NCBI GenBank assembly: GCA_029884515.1
Contig: JAOUHR010000193.1
Coordinates: 1 to 5,035, forward strand
From: Gemmatimonadota bacterium
Lineage (GTDB): Bacteria; Gemmatimonadota; Gemmatimonadetes; Gemmatimonadales; Gemmatimonadaceae
Length of the DNA: 5,035 bases
Reading direction: 5' to 3'
Under the pieces are notes generated by a model. The model was given only the letters and a program-made list of their open reading frames with translations, did no database searches and had not been told where the DNA came from. Below, piece by piece: positions 1-5,030 of this stretch (position 1 is the stretch's first letter; each line of letters opens with the position of its first letter). The position numbers were made by a program, and so were the translations under genes.

Positions 1-513
1 GACTTCGTGCTCAGCGGCATCAACCACGGTCCGAACATGGGCGAGGACGTGCTCTACTCCGGCACCGTGGCCGCGGCGATGGAGGGACTTGCGCTCGGCG
101 TGCCGAGCATCGCTGTCTCCTTCGCGGGCCGCGTGCTGCGCTCCGACGACCACCTCCTCGAGGCGCATGTGGAGACGCTCGCCAAGCTGCTGGCGCACCT
201 GACCTCGCTCCCCAACTTCCCGGCCGATACCCTGCTCAACGTGAACATCCCGGCCATCCCGGCCGCCGAGGTGAGGGGGATGAAGCTCACGCGCCTGGGG
301 CGTCGCGTCTTCTCCGACTCCCTCACGCCGATGAAGGATCCCTGGGGACGTGCGATCTTCTGGATCGGCGGCGGGTCCGTGGCGTGGAGCGGCAGCGAGG
401 ACTCGGATTTCCGCGCGGTCAAGGACGGCTACGTGTCCGTCACGCCGCTGCACCTCGACCTCACCGCACGCGACCGGATTGTCGACGCGGAGCAGTGGTG
501 GCGACCCCTGTAG
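1..513 (+). CDS. surE: 5'/3'-nucleotidase SurE (partial, 5' end outside window)
   Basis: SurE is a metal-dependent phosphatase that removes phosphate from nucleoside 5'- and 3'-monophosphates and is linked to stationary-phase survival. The reading frame is open from base 1 and ends with TAG at 511-513, giving 170 residues. The visible part starts inside the family signature: S-G-I-N-H-G-P-N at window residues 5-12, with the Asn of SGIN (residue 8) a metal ligand in the family, then Y-S-G-T-V-A-A-A-M-E-G at 19-29. Near the C-terminus, D-G-Y-V-S-V-T-P-L matches the conserved family end. SurE proteins usually have about 250 residues, so roughly 80 are missing, including the N-terminal Asp-Asp metal site. 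The GTG at position 9 bases into the frame and similar internal codons are not starts; the real start lies upstream. It overlaps pcm, as surE and pcm also do in gammaproteobacteria. Confidence 0.96.
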   Translation, partial: DFVLSGINHGPNMGEDVLYSGTVAAAMEGLALGVPSIAVSFAGRVLRSDDHLLEAHVETLAKLLAHLTSLPNFPADTLLNVNIPAIPAAEVRGMKLTRLGRRVFSDSLTPMKDPWGRAIFWIGGGSVAWSGSEDSDFRAVKDGYVSVTPLHLDLTARDRIVDAEQWWRPL

Positions 514-1154
514 CGCGGCAGTTCGGCGGTGCCCGCCGCCGGCTGATCGAGGAGTTGCAGCAGAAGGGGATCAAGGACATGGCCGTCCTGAAGGCCTTCG
601 ACGACGTGCCGCGGCACCTCTTCGTGCCCACCGGCGTGCAGCACCGCGCCTACGAGGACGCGCCGCTCCCGATCGGCCATGGCCAGACCATCAGCCAACC
701 GTGGGTGCACGCGCGGTACCTTGAGCTTCTGGGACTGACCGGCCGTGAGCGTGTGCTCGAGATCGGCACCGGGTCCGGCTTCCAGACGGCGCTGCTCAGC
801 CGTCTCGCCAGCCAGGTGTTCACGGTGGAGCGCATCGCGGCCCTCGCCGAGGAGGCGCAGCGCGCGTTCGCGGCGACCGGGATCGCGAACGTGGCTCAGC
901 GGGTGGGCGATGGTTCCCTGGGATGGCCGGAGTTCGCACCCTACGATGCGATCCTCGTCGGCGCCGCCTCTCCCGACGTGCCGCGCCCGCTCGTCGAGCA
1001 GCTGACGATCGGCGGGCAACTCCTCGTGCCGATCGGCGGGCGGGACGAACAGGTGCTGGTGCGTGTCCGGCGTACGCCGGAAGGCGAGGAGCGCATGAGC
1101 CTCGAGGCGGTGCGCTTCGTGCCCCTGATCGGGACTCACGGTTTCCGGGACTGA
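498..1154 (+). CDS. pcm: Protein-L-isoaspartate O-methyltransferase
   Basis: This cytoplasmic enzyme transfers a methyl group from S-adenosylmethionine to L-isoaspartyl residues, starting repair of aged proteins. From the chosen GTG at 498 it has 218 residues, close to the usual 205-220. Visible motifs, in order: V-P-R-H-L-F-V-P (37-44), the PIMT signature G-H-G-Q-T-I-S-Q-P (60-68), the SAM-binding loop V-L-E-I-G-T-G-S-G-F (86-95), the acidic motif V-E-R (110-112), G-D-G (137-139) and Y-D-A-I-L-V (149-154), then G-G-Q-L-L-V-P-I-G. The frame is open further upstream to 384, but that part is a surE shadow with no family similarity. GTG 495 is an alternative start; 498 is preferred because GGAG at 489-492 lies 5 nt before it. 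The gene overlaps surE by 16 nt, implying translational coupling. Tyr of the usual GSGY is Phe here, a mild substitution. Confidence 0.95.
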   Translation: MATPVARQFGGARRRLIEELQQKGIKDMAVLKAFDDVPRHLFVPTGVQHRAYEDAPLPIGHGQTISQPWVHARYLELLGLTGRERVLEIGTGSGFQTALLSRLASQVFTVERIAALAEEAQRAFAATGIANVAQRVGDGSLGWPEFAPYDAILVGAASPDVPRPLVEQLTIGGQLLVPIGGRDEQVLVRVRRTPEGEERMSLEAVRFVPLIGTHGFRD

Positions 1155-1156
1155 AG

Positions 1157-1693
1157 ATGCCTCACGATGCCCAGCTCGCCGCCGACCTCGCCGCCACCAT
1201 CCGCGACGTCCCCAACTTCCCGAAGCCGGGCATCCTCTTCAAGGACATCATGCCGGTGCTGCAGGACCCGGTACTCTTCAGGCGGACCTGCGACGGCCTG
1301 GCAGCGCCGTGGCGCTCGGACCAGATCACGCACGTGTTGGCGATCGAGAGCCGCGGGTTCCTGTTCGGCGCGCCGGTGGCGCTGGCCTTGGGCGCGGCCC
1401 TGGTCCCGGTCCGCAAGCCGGGGAAGCTGCCGTACCACATCGTCCGGGAGCATTACGCGCTCGAGTACGGCACGGACGCGCTCGAGGTGCATCGGGACGC
1501 CTTCCACGACAACGCCCGGGTGCTCATCGTGGACGACCTGCTCGCCACGGGCGGAACCGCGGTCGCGGCCATCCGCCTCTCGGAGGGGCTGGACGCCACC
1601 GTGGCCGGAGTCGCCGTCGTGGTCGCCCTGGAGTTCCTGCCGTGGCGGCAGGCGCTCGTGGGACGCCGGGTGGAGGCGCTCGTCAGCTTCTAG
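1157..1693 (+). CDS. apt: Adenine phosphoribosyltransferase
   Basis: Apt converts adenine and PRPP to AMP and pyrophosphate, the one-step purine salvage reaction in the cytoplasm. The 178-residue product is full length for the family (about 170-185). Family landmarks are all present: P-N-F-P-K-P-G-I-L-F-K-D (19-30), E-S-R-G-F-L-F-G-A-P (64-73), V-P-V-R-K-P-G-K-L-P (83-92), L-E-Y-G-T-D (102-107) and the PRPP-binding motif V-L-I-V-D-D-L-L-A-T-G-G-T (122-134). The start is ATG 1157, two nt after the pcm stop codon, with GGGA at 1147-1150 as a modest ribosome binding site. The frame stays open upstream to 923, inside pcm, but that stretch has no Apt similarity. The spacing implies an operon with surE and pcm. 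A link between the nucleotidase and the salvage enzyme through nucleotide turnover is plausible but inferred. Confidence 0.97.
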   Translation: MPHDAQLAADLAATIRDVPNFPKPGILFKDIMPVLQDPVLFRRTCDGLAAPWRSDQITHVLAIESRGFLFGAPVALALGAALVPVRKPGKLPYHIVREHYALEYGTDALEVHRDAFHDNARVLIVDDLLATGGTAVAAIRLSEGLDATVAGVAVVVALEFLPWRQALVGRRVEALVSF

Positions 1694-1695
1694 AC

Positions 1696-1726
1696 TGGAA
1701 CAATGTGACGGAACCCCCTATATAAG
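1696..1726 (+). promoter_or_regulatory. Candidate promoter for the envelope two-gene unit
   Basis: The 63-nt gap after apt contains an unusually AT-rich stretch, TATATAAG at 1719-1726, in otherwise GC-rich DNA. Read as a -10 element, it has TGGAAC at 1696-1701 about 17 nt upstream, a weak -35 match. GGAAC within it also recalls the -35 of ECF sigma promoters, and a second GGAAC lies at 1710-1714. Transcription would start around 1733, leaving a short leader to the ATG at 1757. This is pattern reading only. Confidence 0.35.
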
Positions 1727-1739
1727 TTGTATCGACAAC
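1726..1739. repeat. Small inverted repeat in the leader, possible operator
   Basis: GTTGT (1726-1730) and ACAAC (1735-1739) are perfect complements around a 4-nt ATCG centre. The repeat directly follows the candidate -10 element and covers the expected transcription start. It could be an operator or a small 5' hairpin. Five-bp arms are short enough to arise by chance. Confidence 0.3.
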
Positions 1740-1756
1740 CTCTGAGGGCCGTCCGT

Positions 1757-2518
1757 ATGCGCATCGGATCCTCGATTCCACCCGCAATGGTGCTGATCGC
1801 GCTCGGTGTCGCGACCGCCACGGTCGCACCGGCGGCGAAGGCGCAAACTGGCGGAGACGGGTTCGCGTTCCGCGCGCCCAAGGTCGCCATCACGCTCTAC
1901 GGCGGATTCGCCGCGCCCAGCGCGTCGAGCGACCTCTTCACGTTCAGCATGCGCGAACTCACGCTCGGCAAGTCCGACTTCGCGTCGGGCCAGATCGGCG
2001 GGGACGTCGCCGTCTCCGTCGGCGATCGGCTCGACCTCGTCGTCGGCGCCTCGTCCAACAGCAGCAGCACGCGCTCCGAGTTCCGCGACTGGGTGGACAA
2101 TAACAACCTGCCCATCGAACAGACGACGTACTTCCGGACGGTCCCGCTGACGGCGTCGCTGCGCTACTACCTCACGCCGCGAGGCCAGCGCGTGGGCAGC
2201 ATCGCCTGGATCCCGAGGCGGTTCGTGCCATTCGCGTCGCTCGGGGCCGGCGTCGTCCGATACCGTTTCAACCAAGTGGGCGACTTCATCGACTACCAGA
2301 CGCTCGACGTGTTCGCCGACCGCTACGAATCCTCGGGCACGGCCGGCCTCCTGCAAGGCAGCGTGGGCGCCGGGTGGGCGATCTCGCCGCACCTGCAGCT
2401 GACGGGTGAGGTGCGGTACCTGCGCGCTCGCGGCGAGCTCTCGTCCGACTTCCAGGGCTTCAAGCCCCTCGACCTGTCCGGCGCATCGTCGTCGGTGGGC
2501 ATCACGCTTCGCTTCTGA
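1757..2518 (+). CDS. Predicted outer-membrane beta-barrel protein
   Basis: The 253-residue product begins with a Sec signal peptide: M-R-I at the N-terminus, a hydrophobic core about 10-26, and a likely cleavage site after A-K-A (27-29). The mature part is rich in alternating hydrophobic/polar stretches typical of a small barrel: K-V-A-I-T-L-Y-G-G-F (42-51), paired strands around V-G-D-R-L-D-L, then F-V-P-F-A-S-L-G-A-G-V and E-V-R-Y-L. It ends with strand V-G-I-T-L-R-F, whose final Phe fits the outer-membrane assembly signal. It has no cysteine. Size and layout suggest about eight strands, as in the OmpW/OmpX-like or OMP_b-brl group; no specific family or substrate is recognisable. ATG 1757 is chosen because TGAGGG (1743-1748) precedes it at good distance and the signal peptide starts there; a TTG at 1727 and an ATG at 1787 are less likely. 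The next gene starts 12 nt downstream, so the two are probably co-transcribed. Confidence 0.85.
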   Translation: MRIGSSIPPAMVLIALGVATATVAPAAKAQTGGDGFAFRAPKVAITLYGGFAAPSASSDLFTFSMRELTLGKSDFASGQIGGDVAVSVGDRLDLVVGASSNSSSTRSEFRDWVDNNNLPIEQTTYFRTVPLTASLRYYLTPRGQRVGSIAWIPRRFVPFASLGAGVVRYRFNQVGDFIDYQTLDVFADRYESSGTAGLLQGSVGAGWAISPHLQLTGEVRYLRARGELSSDFQGFKPLDLSGASSSVGITLRF

Positions 2519-2530
2519 CCGGGACGCATC

Positions 2531-3784
2531 ATGACGACCCAACGGATCCTCCTCACCACAGTCACCACGATCGCCACCTCGGCACTGATGGCGGCGCCCG
2601 CACCGGCGCAGGTGGTGACCAACGCATCCACCGCCGCGCCGCTCGCGTGGACCGGGTGCTGGGAACCGATGGATGCGATGCCGGGCTCGGGCACCACGTG
2701 CATCGTCCCCACGCTCGACCTCGGCACGCTCCGCGTGCTCGAAGTGGCGGGCGCCGACATCAAGGAGGTCTCGCGTCTCGTGCTCGATGGCAGCCGCCAG
2801 CCCGTGACGACCGAGGGCTGCTTCGGCTGGGAGAGTGCCCGGCTCGCCGCGGACGGCGGGCGCATCGTGCTCTCAGCCGAGGTCTCGTGCAACGGACTCC
2901 CGGCACAGGTGCGCTCGGGCGCGTTCGTGATCACGCCGCGCGGGGACTGGCTGCACGTGCAGGGCAGCGGCTTCGACGACGTCTCGAAGGCGCGGGTGCG
3001 GATCTTCCGGGAATCCACGAACCTCGTTTCGGCGCCCGAAGCGGTGCGCCGGGCGCTCGGACCGGTGCTCGGCATCGCCGAATCCACGCGCGAGAGCGTA
3101 GCGAAGCGGACTCTCGACGCGAAGGACCTCCTGGAGTTGCAGTCGCTCGGCGTCGCCACGCCGGTGATCGACGTGGTGGTGGCCGCGGGCTTCCCGAAGA
3201 CGTTCATGCTCGATGCTGGCGGTTCCTCCGATGTCTCCAGCGTGCCGCGTGAGCAGGCAAGCGTCGCGAGCGCTGCGACGCGCGGCGTGTACTATCCCGG
3301 CTACTACGGCTTCGGGTATCCGAGCTTCTACTCGTATGGCGACCCGTACGGCATGTGCAGCATGAGCATGTGGGGGATGTACGACTACTCCTACTGCGCT
3401 CGCACGAGCCAGTGGTCCCGCTACGGATACGCGGGCCTCGGCAACTATTACGGCTACGGGTTCGGCTCGGGCTGGATCCCCGGATACGGATACGGCGGCG
3501 GGGTGGTCGTGGTCGTGCGCCCGAGGGTCCCAGAGGACGGCGGCGGGAGCGTGGTGAAGGGCCGGGGCTACACCCGGAATGGCGGCACCGCCTCGACCAC
3601 GGGCGGCACGGCGCAGCCGCGCACGCGCGCAACGCCCGCGAGCGTGAATGCCGGGTCCTCCCGGGCGAGCGGCGGCTCGACCAGCGGCTCGTCGAGCGGG
3701 TCGTCGAGCGGGTCGTCGAGCGGCAGCGCGAGCTCCGGGTCGTCCTCGAGCAGCGGAAGGACGGCGCAACCGAGAAAGCCATAG
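2531..3784 (+). CDS. Secreted protein of unknown function with Tyr/Gly-rich middle and Gly/Ser-rich tail
   Basis: I do not recognise a named family for this 417-residue product. It starts with a signal peptide (hydrophobic core about 6-22, likely cleavage after A-P-A, 24-26). The N-terminal region holds a G-C-W-E motif at 42-45 and four cysteines (43, 57, 97, 120), possibly two disulfides. Residues about 194-222 read T-L-D-A-K-D-L-L-E-L then L-G-V, V-I and A-A-G-F, resembling the short helical 'LTxxDVxxLxxAGVxxxVI' segment seen in many bacterial exported proteins. Residues 252-324 are very rich in Tyr and Gly with two more cysteines (276, 289), followed by a run of valines. The C-terminus (375-408) is almost pure Gly/Ser, flanked by T-A-Q-P-R at 360-364 and 411-415. 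ATG 2531 has GGGA at 2521-2524 as ribosome binding site, 12 nt after the beta-barrel gene. A surface or periplasmic role is inferred from export and from that partner. Confidence 0.85.
   Translation: MTTQRILLTTVTTIATSALMAAPAPAQVVTNASTAAPLAWTGCWEPMDAMPGSGTTCIVPTLDLGTLRVLEVAGADIKEVSRLVLDGSRQPVTTEGCFGWESARLAADGGRIVLSAEVSCNGLPAQVRSGAFVITPRGDWLHVQGSGFDDVSKARVRIFRESTNLVSAPEAVRRALGPVLGIAESTRESVAKRTLDAKDLLELQSLGVATPVIDVVVAAGFPKTFMLDAGGSSDVSSVPREQASVASAATRGVYYPGYYGFGYPSFYSYGDPYGMCSMSMWGMYDYSYCARTSQWSRYGYAGLGNYYGYGFGSGWIPGYGYGGGVVVVVRPRVPEDGGGSVVKGRGYTRNGGTASTTGGTAQPRTRATPASVNAGSSRASGGSTSGSSSGSSSGSSSGSASSGSSSSSGRTAQPRKP
3686..3721 (+). repeat. 12-bp tandem repeat coding for Gly-Ser-Ser-Ser
   Basis: Three consecutive copies of a GGSTCGTCGAGC unit (S = C or G), at 3686-3697, 3698-3709 and 3710-3721, encode G-S-S-S three times. 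A partial fourth copy follows. Copies 2 and 3 are identical and copy 1 differs by one base, so the array is recent or kept uniform. The unit is a multiple of three, so copy-number change would alter tail length without shifting the frame. Confidence 0.85.
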
Positions 3785-3791
3785 GCCTCTC

Positions 3792-3873
3792 GGCGCGCGA
3801 GGCGCGCGCCCACGGATCCCGACCGGGATCTCTCGCGCCGCGGCGTTCGGAACCTCGAGCGTCGCGGCGCGAG
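3792..3873. repeat. Cluster of three adjacent GC-rich hairpins after the secreted-protein gene
   Basis: Three perfect or near-perfect inverted repeats lie side by side. Hairpin 1 has GGCGCGCG (3792-3799) against CGCGCGCC (3803-3810) with a 3-nt loop. Hairpin 2 has GATCCC (3815-3820) against GGGATC (3825-3830) with a 4-nt loop. Hairpin 3 pairs 3832-3849 with 3856-3873: the outer 11 bp are perfect, and the inner part continues to 18 bp with two G-T wobbles and a 6-nt loop. No T-run follows any of them, so a classical intrinsic terminator is not clear. They may end or protect the upstream mRNA, or belong to a structured RNA. The 5' arm of hairpin 1 can also pair with bases 3834-3840, so alternative folds exist. 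Confidence 0.75.
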
Positions 3874-3883
3874 TCGTTCCAGC

Positions 3884-3912
3884 GTGAAGCGCCAGCGGCG
3901 GCGTGTTAAGAT
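3884..3912 (+). promoter_or_regulatory. Candidate promoter of the tRNA gene
   Basis: TAAGAT at 3907-3912 matches a -10 hexamer at four of six positions and stands out in GC-rich surroundings. GTGAAG at 3884-3889, 17 nt upstream, is a weak -35 match. The predicted start lies about 7 nt before the mature tRNA, a usual distance for a tRNA promoter. Confidence 0.4.
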
Positions 3913-3925
3913 TCACCACGTCATC

Positions 3926-3999
3926 GCCCCCGTAGCTCAGGTGGATAGAGCGACGGTTTCCTAAACCGCAGGCCGGCGGTTCGAGTCCGCCCGGGGGCA
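3926..3999 (+). tRNA. tRNA-Arg (anticodon CCU)
   Basis: The sequence folds into a complete cloverleaf. The acceptor stem GCCCCCG (3926-3932) pairs perfectly with CGGGGGC (3992-3998). The D stem is GCTC/GAGC (3935-3938 with 3948-3951). The anticodon stem is ACGGT/ACCGC (3953-3957 with 3965-3969), with an A-C mismatch at its outer pair. The anticodon loop TTCCTAA carries CCT at 3960-3962. The variable loop has 5 nt, and the T stem GGCGG/CCGCC encloses TTCGAGT. The discriminator base is A at 3999 and CCA is not encoded. This tRNA reads AGG, an arginine codon expected to be rare in such GC-rich coding sequence. Both strands give apparent ORFs here, but those on the minus strand are antisense-tRNA artefacts. 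Confidence 0.97.
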
Positions 4000-4161
4000 T
4001 GTTGCAACCTCGAGAGCGAGGGCAGCCCTTCTCGCACTCCCGGGCACGACTTCAATACAGAGGGCGGGGCCGCTAGTTTCCTCCTGGTGTCGCGGACGCG
4101 ATCCGTGCCGTGCTCGCGTCGGCACGCATCTTCATGTTCCACCCCCGAACTGACCTGACGA
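4000..4161 (+). other. Intergenic region between tRNA-Arg and the TPR protein gene
   Basis: No gene is visible. Just after the tRNA, CCTCG (4008-4012) and CGAGG (4017-4021) form a short hairpin that overlaps a second possible one (GCGAGGG paired with CCC and TCGC, 4016-4035); either could end the tRNA transcript, but neither is followed by a T-run. A larger hairpin lies at 4100-4130. I see no convincing promoter for the next gene. Confidence 0.5.
4100..4130 (+). terminator. Hairpin upstream of the TPR protein gene, possible terminator
   Basis: CGTGCCG (4104-4110) pairs with CGGCACG (4120-4126) around a 9-nt loop. Three more pairs (GAT with ATC) extend it across one C-C mismatch to 4100-4130. 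The following bases, TTCATGTT, are only moderately T-rich. It may end transcription from the tRNA side or be a structured leader of the downstream gene; the sequence does not decide between these. Confidence 0.35.
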
Positions 4162-4815
4162 ATGACGAAGACCGGAGCCGCCGCACGCCCCACACTCGAC
4201 GACGACGGCGAGTCCATAGCCGAGTGGCTGGTGACGCACCAACGGAGCCTGATCATCGCGGCGATCGTGATCGCGGTGGGGGCCGGCGGGGGATGGCTCT
4301 GGAAGCGATCGGCGGAGATCAAGGAGGCCAACGCGGCCGCCGCGTACCAGGCGGCTGAGTCGGCGTATTCGGCCGGGAATGCACCGCTCGCGCAGACGGA
4401 GCTCGAGAAGATCACCACCCGCTGGCGCGGCACGGCGGCGGGGACGCAGGCCGCGATGCTCATGGCCGAGATCCTGTACGGCCAGGGAAAGTACGTCGAG
4501 GGCGTGACCCAGCTCGAGCAGGCCGCCGCCTCCGCGCCGAAGTTCCTGTTGGCCGGTGTCCACGCGCTTGTCGCTGGGGGCCGAGAGGGGGAGGGTAAGC
4601 CGGCGGAGGCGGCCGCGGCATATGCGCAGGCGGCCGCGACTGCCGAGTTCAAGCTGGAGCGCCAGATGTACCAGATGGAACAGGCCCGGACCCTCCGGGC
4701 TGCCGGCGAGGCCGCGGCCGCGAAAGTGATCTATGACGAGATCGCAGGGATCGAGGACTCGCCGTATGCCGGCGAGGCGAAGGTCCGGCTGGGAGAGCTC
4801 CTCGCGAAGTCGTAG
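4162..4815 (+). CDS. YfgM/TPR_21-like membrane-anchored tetratricopeptide protein
   Basis: The 217-residue product has a short polar, probably cytoplasmic N-terminus (1-29, with an acidic D-D-D at 13-15), one membrane segment at about 30-47 (S-L-I-I-A-A-I-V-I-A-V then G-G-G-W-L-W), and an Ala-rich helical region outside the membrane. The layout and the repeat-like helices (A-A-Y-Q-A-A-E-S-A-Y, A-E-I-L-Y-G-Q-G-K-Y, A-A-A-Y-A-Q-A-A) match the TPR_21/YfgM group, which in E. coli is an inner-membrane partner of the SecYEG translocon and periplasmic chaperones. Family membership rests on architecture, so the exact role is inferred. ATG 4162 is the first possible start because an in-frame TGA lies at 4156-4158. 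No Shine-Dalgarno sequence is visible before it, which is odd compared with the other genes. It stands alone, with a hairpin terminator 28 nt after the stop codon. Confidence 0.8.
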   Translation: MTKTGAAARPTLDDDGESIAEWLVTHQRSLIIAAIVIAVGAGGGWLWKRSAEIKEANAAAAYQAAESAYSAGNAPLAQTELEKITTRWRGTAAGTQAAMLMAEILYGQGKYVEGVTQLEQAAASAPKFLLAGVHALVAGGREGEGKPAEAAAAYAQAAATAEFKLERQMYQMEQARTLRAAGEAAAAKVIYDEIAGIEDSPYAGEAKVRLGELLAKS

Positions 4816-4843
4816 GCCAGACCTAAAGTAGTTTCTGAAGTTG

Positions 4844-4869
4844 ACGGCCCGGGCGGTTTCCGGGCCGTT
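4844..4869 (+). terminator. Probable intrinsic terminator of the TPR protein gene
   Basis: ACGGCCCGG (4844-4852) pairs perfectly with CCGGGCCGT (4860-4868) around a 7-nt loop, and G4843 can add a wobble pair with T4869. The trailing sequence TTCTGCCGTTT is only partly T-rich. Its place 28 nt after a stop codon, with no gene inside, fits a terminator. Confidence 0.6.
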
Positions 4870-4956
4870 CTGCCGTTTGGGGAAGAAGTCGGTGGCGCGA
4901 TCGTGGCGCGGAACCCGGACATCCCGGCAGGATTCCATCGACGGTCTACTACTACC

Positions 4957-4980
4957 GATAATATGTATTATGTAAACATA
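4957..4980. promoter_or_regulatory. AT-rich promoter/operator region with two overlapping inverted repeats
   Basis: This is the most AT-rich stretch of the window. ATAATA (4958-4963) and TATTAT (4966-4971) form a perfect inverted repeat with a 2-nt TG centre. TATGT (4969-4973) and ACATA (4976-4980) form a second one with an AA centre, sharing three bases with the first. GATAAT (4957-4962) and TATTAT (4966-4971) each match the -10 consensus at five of six positions. No good -35 is seen; TCGACG at 4938-4943 is the closest, with poor spacing. Together this suggests a regulated promoter for a gene just past the window. Confidence 0.5.
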
Positions 4981-4985
4981 GACTC

Positions 4986-5003
4986 GTGGAAAGGTGTGGA
5001 AAG
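4986..5003 (+). repeat. GTGGAAAG direct repeat, possible regulator site
   Basis: GTGGAAAG occurs at 4986-4993 and again at 4996-5003, a 10-nt period or about one helix turn. It lies just downstream of the AT-rich promoter candidate, where a leader or operator would be. GTGG-type direct repeats of about this period are known upstream of mraZ, where the MraZ repressor binds. The third copy usual there is not clear here, so the match is suggestive only. Confidence 0.45.
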
Positions 5004-5025
5004 CACGAGGTGCGCGGCCATATGC

Positions 5026-5030
5026 AGGAG
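5026..5030 (+). promoter_or_regulatory. Shine-Dalgarno sequence for a gene starting beyond the window
   Basis: AGGAG at 5026-5030 is the strongest ribosome binding site in the window, with five bases left before the edge. A start codon at or just after 5036 would be ideally spaced. An ATG at 5022 and an in-frame GTG at 5010 also open short frames running off the end, but their upstream sites are weaker (GAGG at 5007-5010 for the ATG). Confidence 0.4.

Noticed and set aside
384..497. Upstream extension of the pcm frame inside surE
   Set aside because: The 38 extra residues are Arg-rich surE shadow without methyltransferase similarity; GTG 498 gives the normal length.
429..1139. 236-codon minus-strand ORF opposite pcm
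   Set aside because: The + strand frame carries all PIMT motifs; the minus frame is a shadow.
1718..2542. 274-codon minus-strand ORF opposite the beta-barrel gene
   Set aside because: The composition is Arg/Ala/Glu-rich with no motif, and the + strand frame has a signal peptide, barrel strands and terminal Phe. High GC content makes long antisense frames common.
3671..3760. Repeat array considered as CRISPR
   Set aside because: The units are 12 bp, contiguous, without spacers and in frame inside a coding region; it is a low-complexity Gly/Ser tract.
3926..3999. tRNA-Arg as an attachment site of an integrated element
   Set aside because: No integrase, no direct repeat of the tRNA 3' end within the window, and ordinary genes on both sides.
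2873..4000. 375-codon minus-strand ORF over the secreted-protein gene and the tRNA
   Set aside because: Its N-terminus is the antisense translation of the tRNA (the familiar spurious GLEPPACGLGNR-type peptide), and the rest is the Arg/Ala/Pro-rich shadow of a + strand gene with signal peptide and ribosome site.
3921..4652. 243-codon minus-strand ORF
   Set aside because: It is antisense to the TPR protein gene, and its end is again antisense tRNA (R-T-A-G-L-R-F-R-K-P type), a known annotation artefact.
4986..5003. Possible DnaA boxes or replication origin signal in the GTGGAAAG repeats next to AT-rich DNA
   Set aside because: The repeats do not match the TTATCCACA box well, there are only two, and no origin-linked gene is visible; a promoter/operator reading is simpler.
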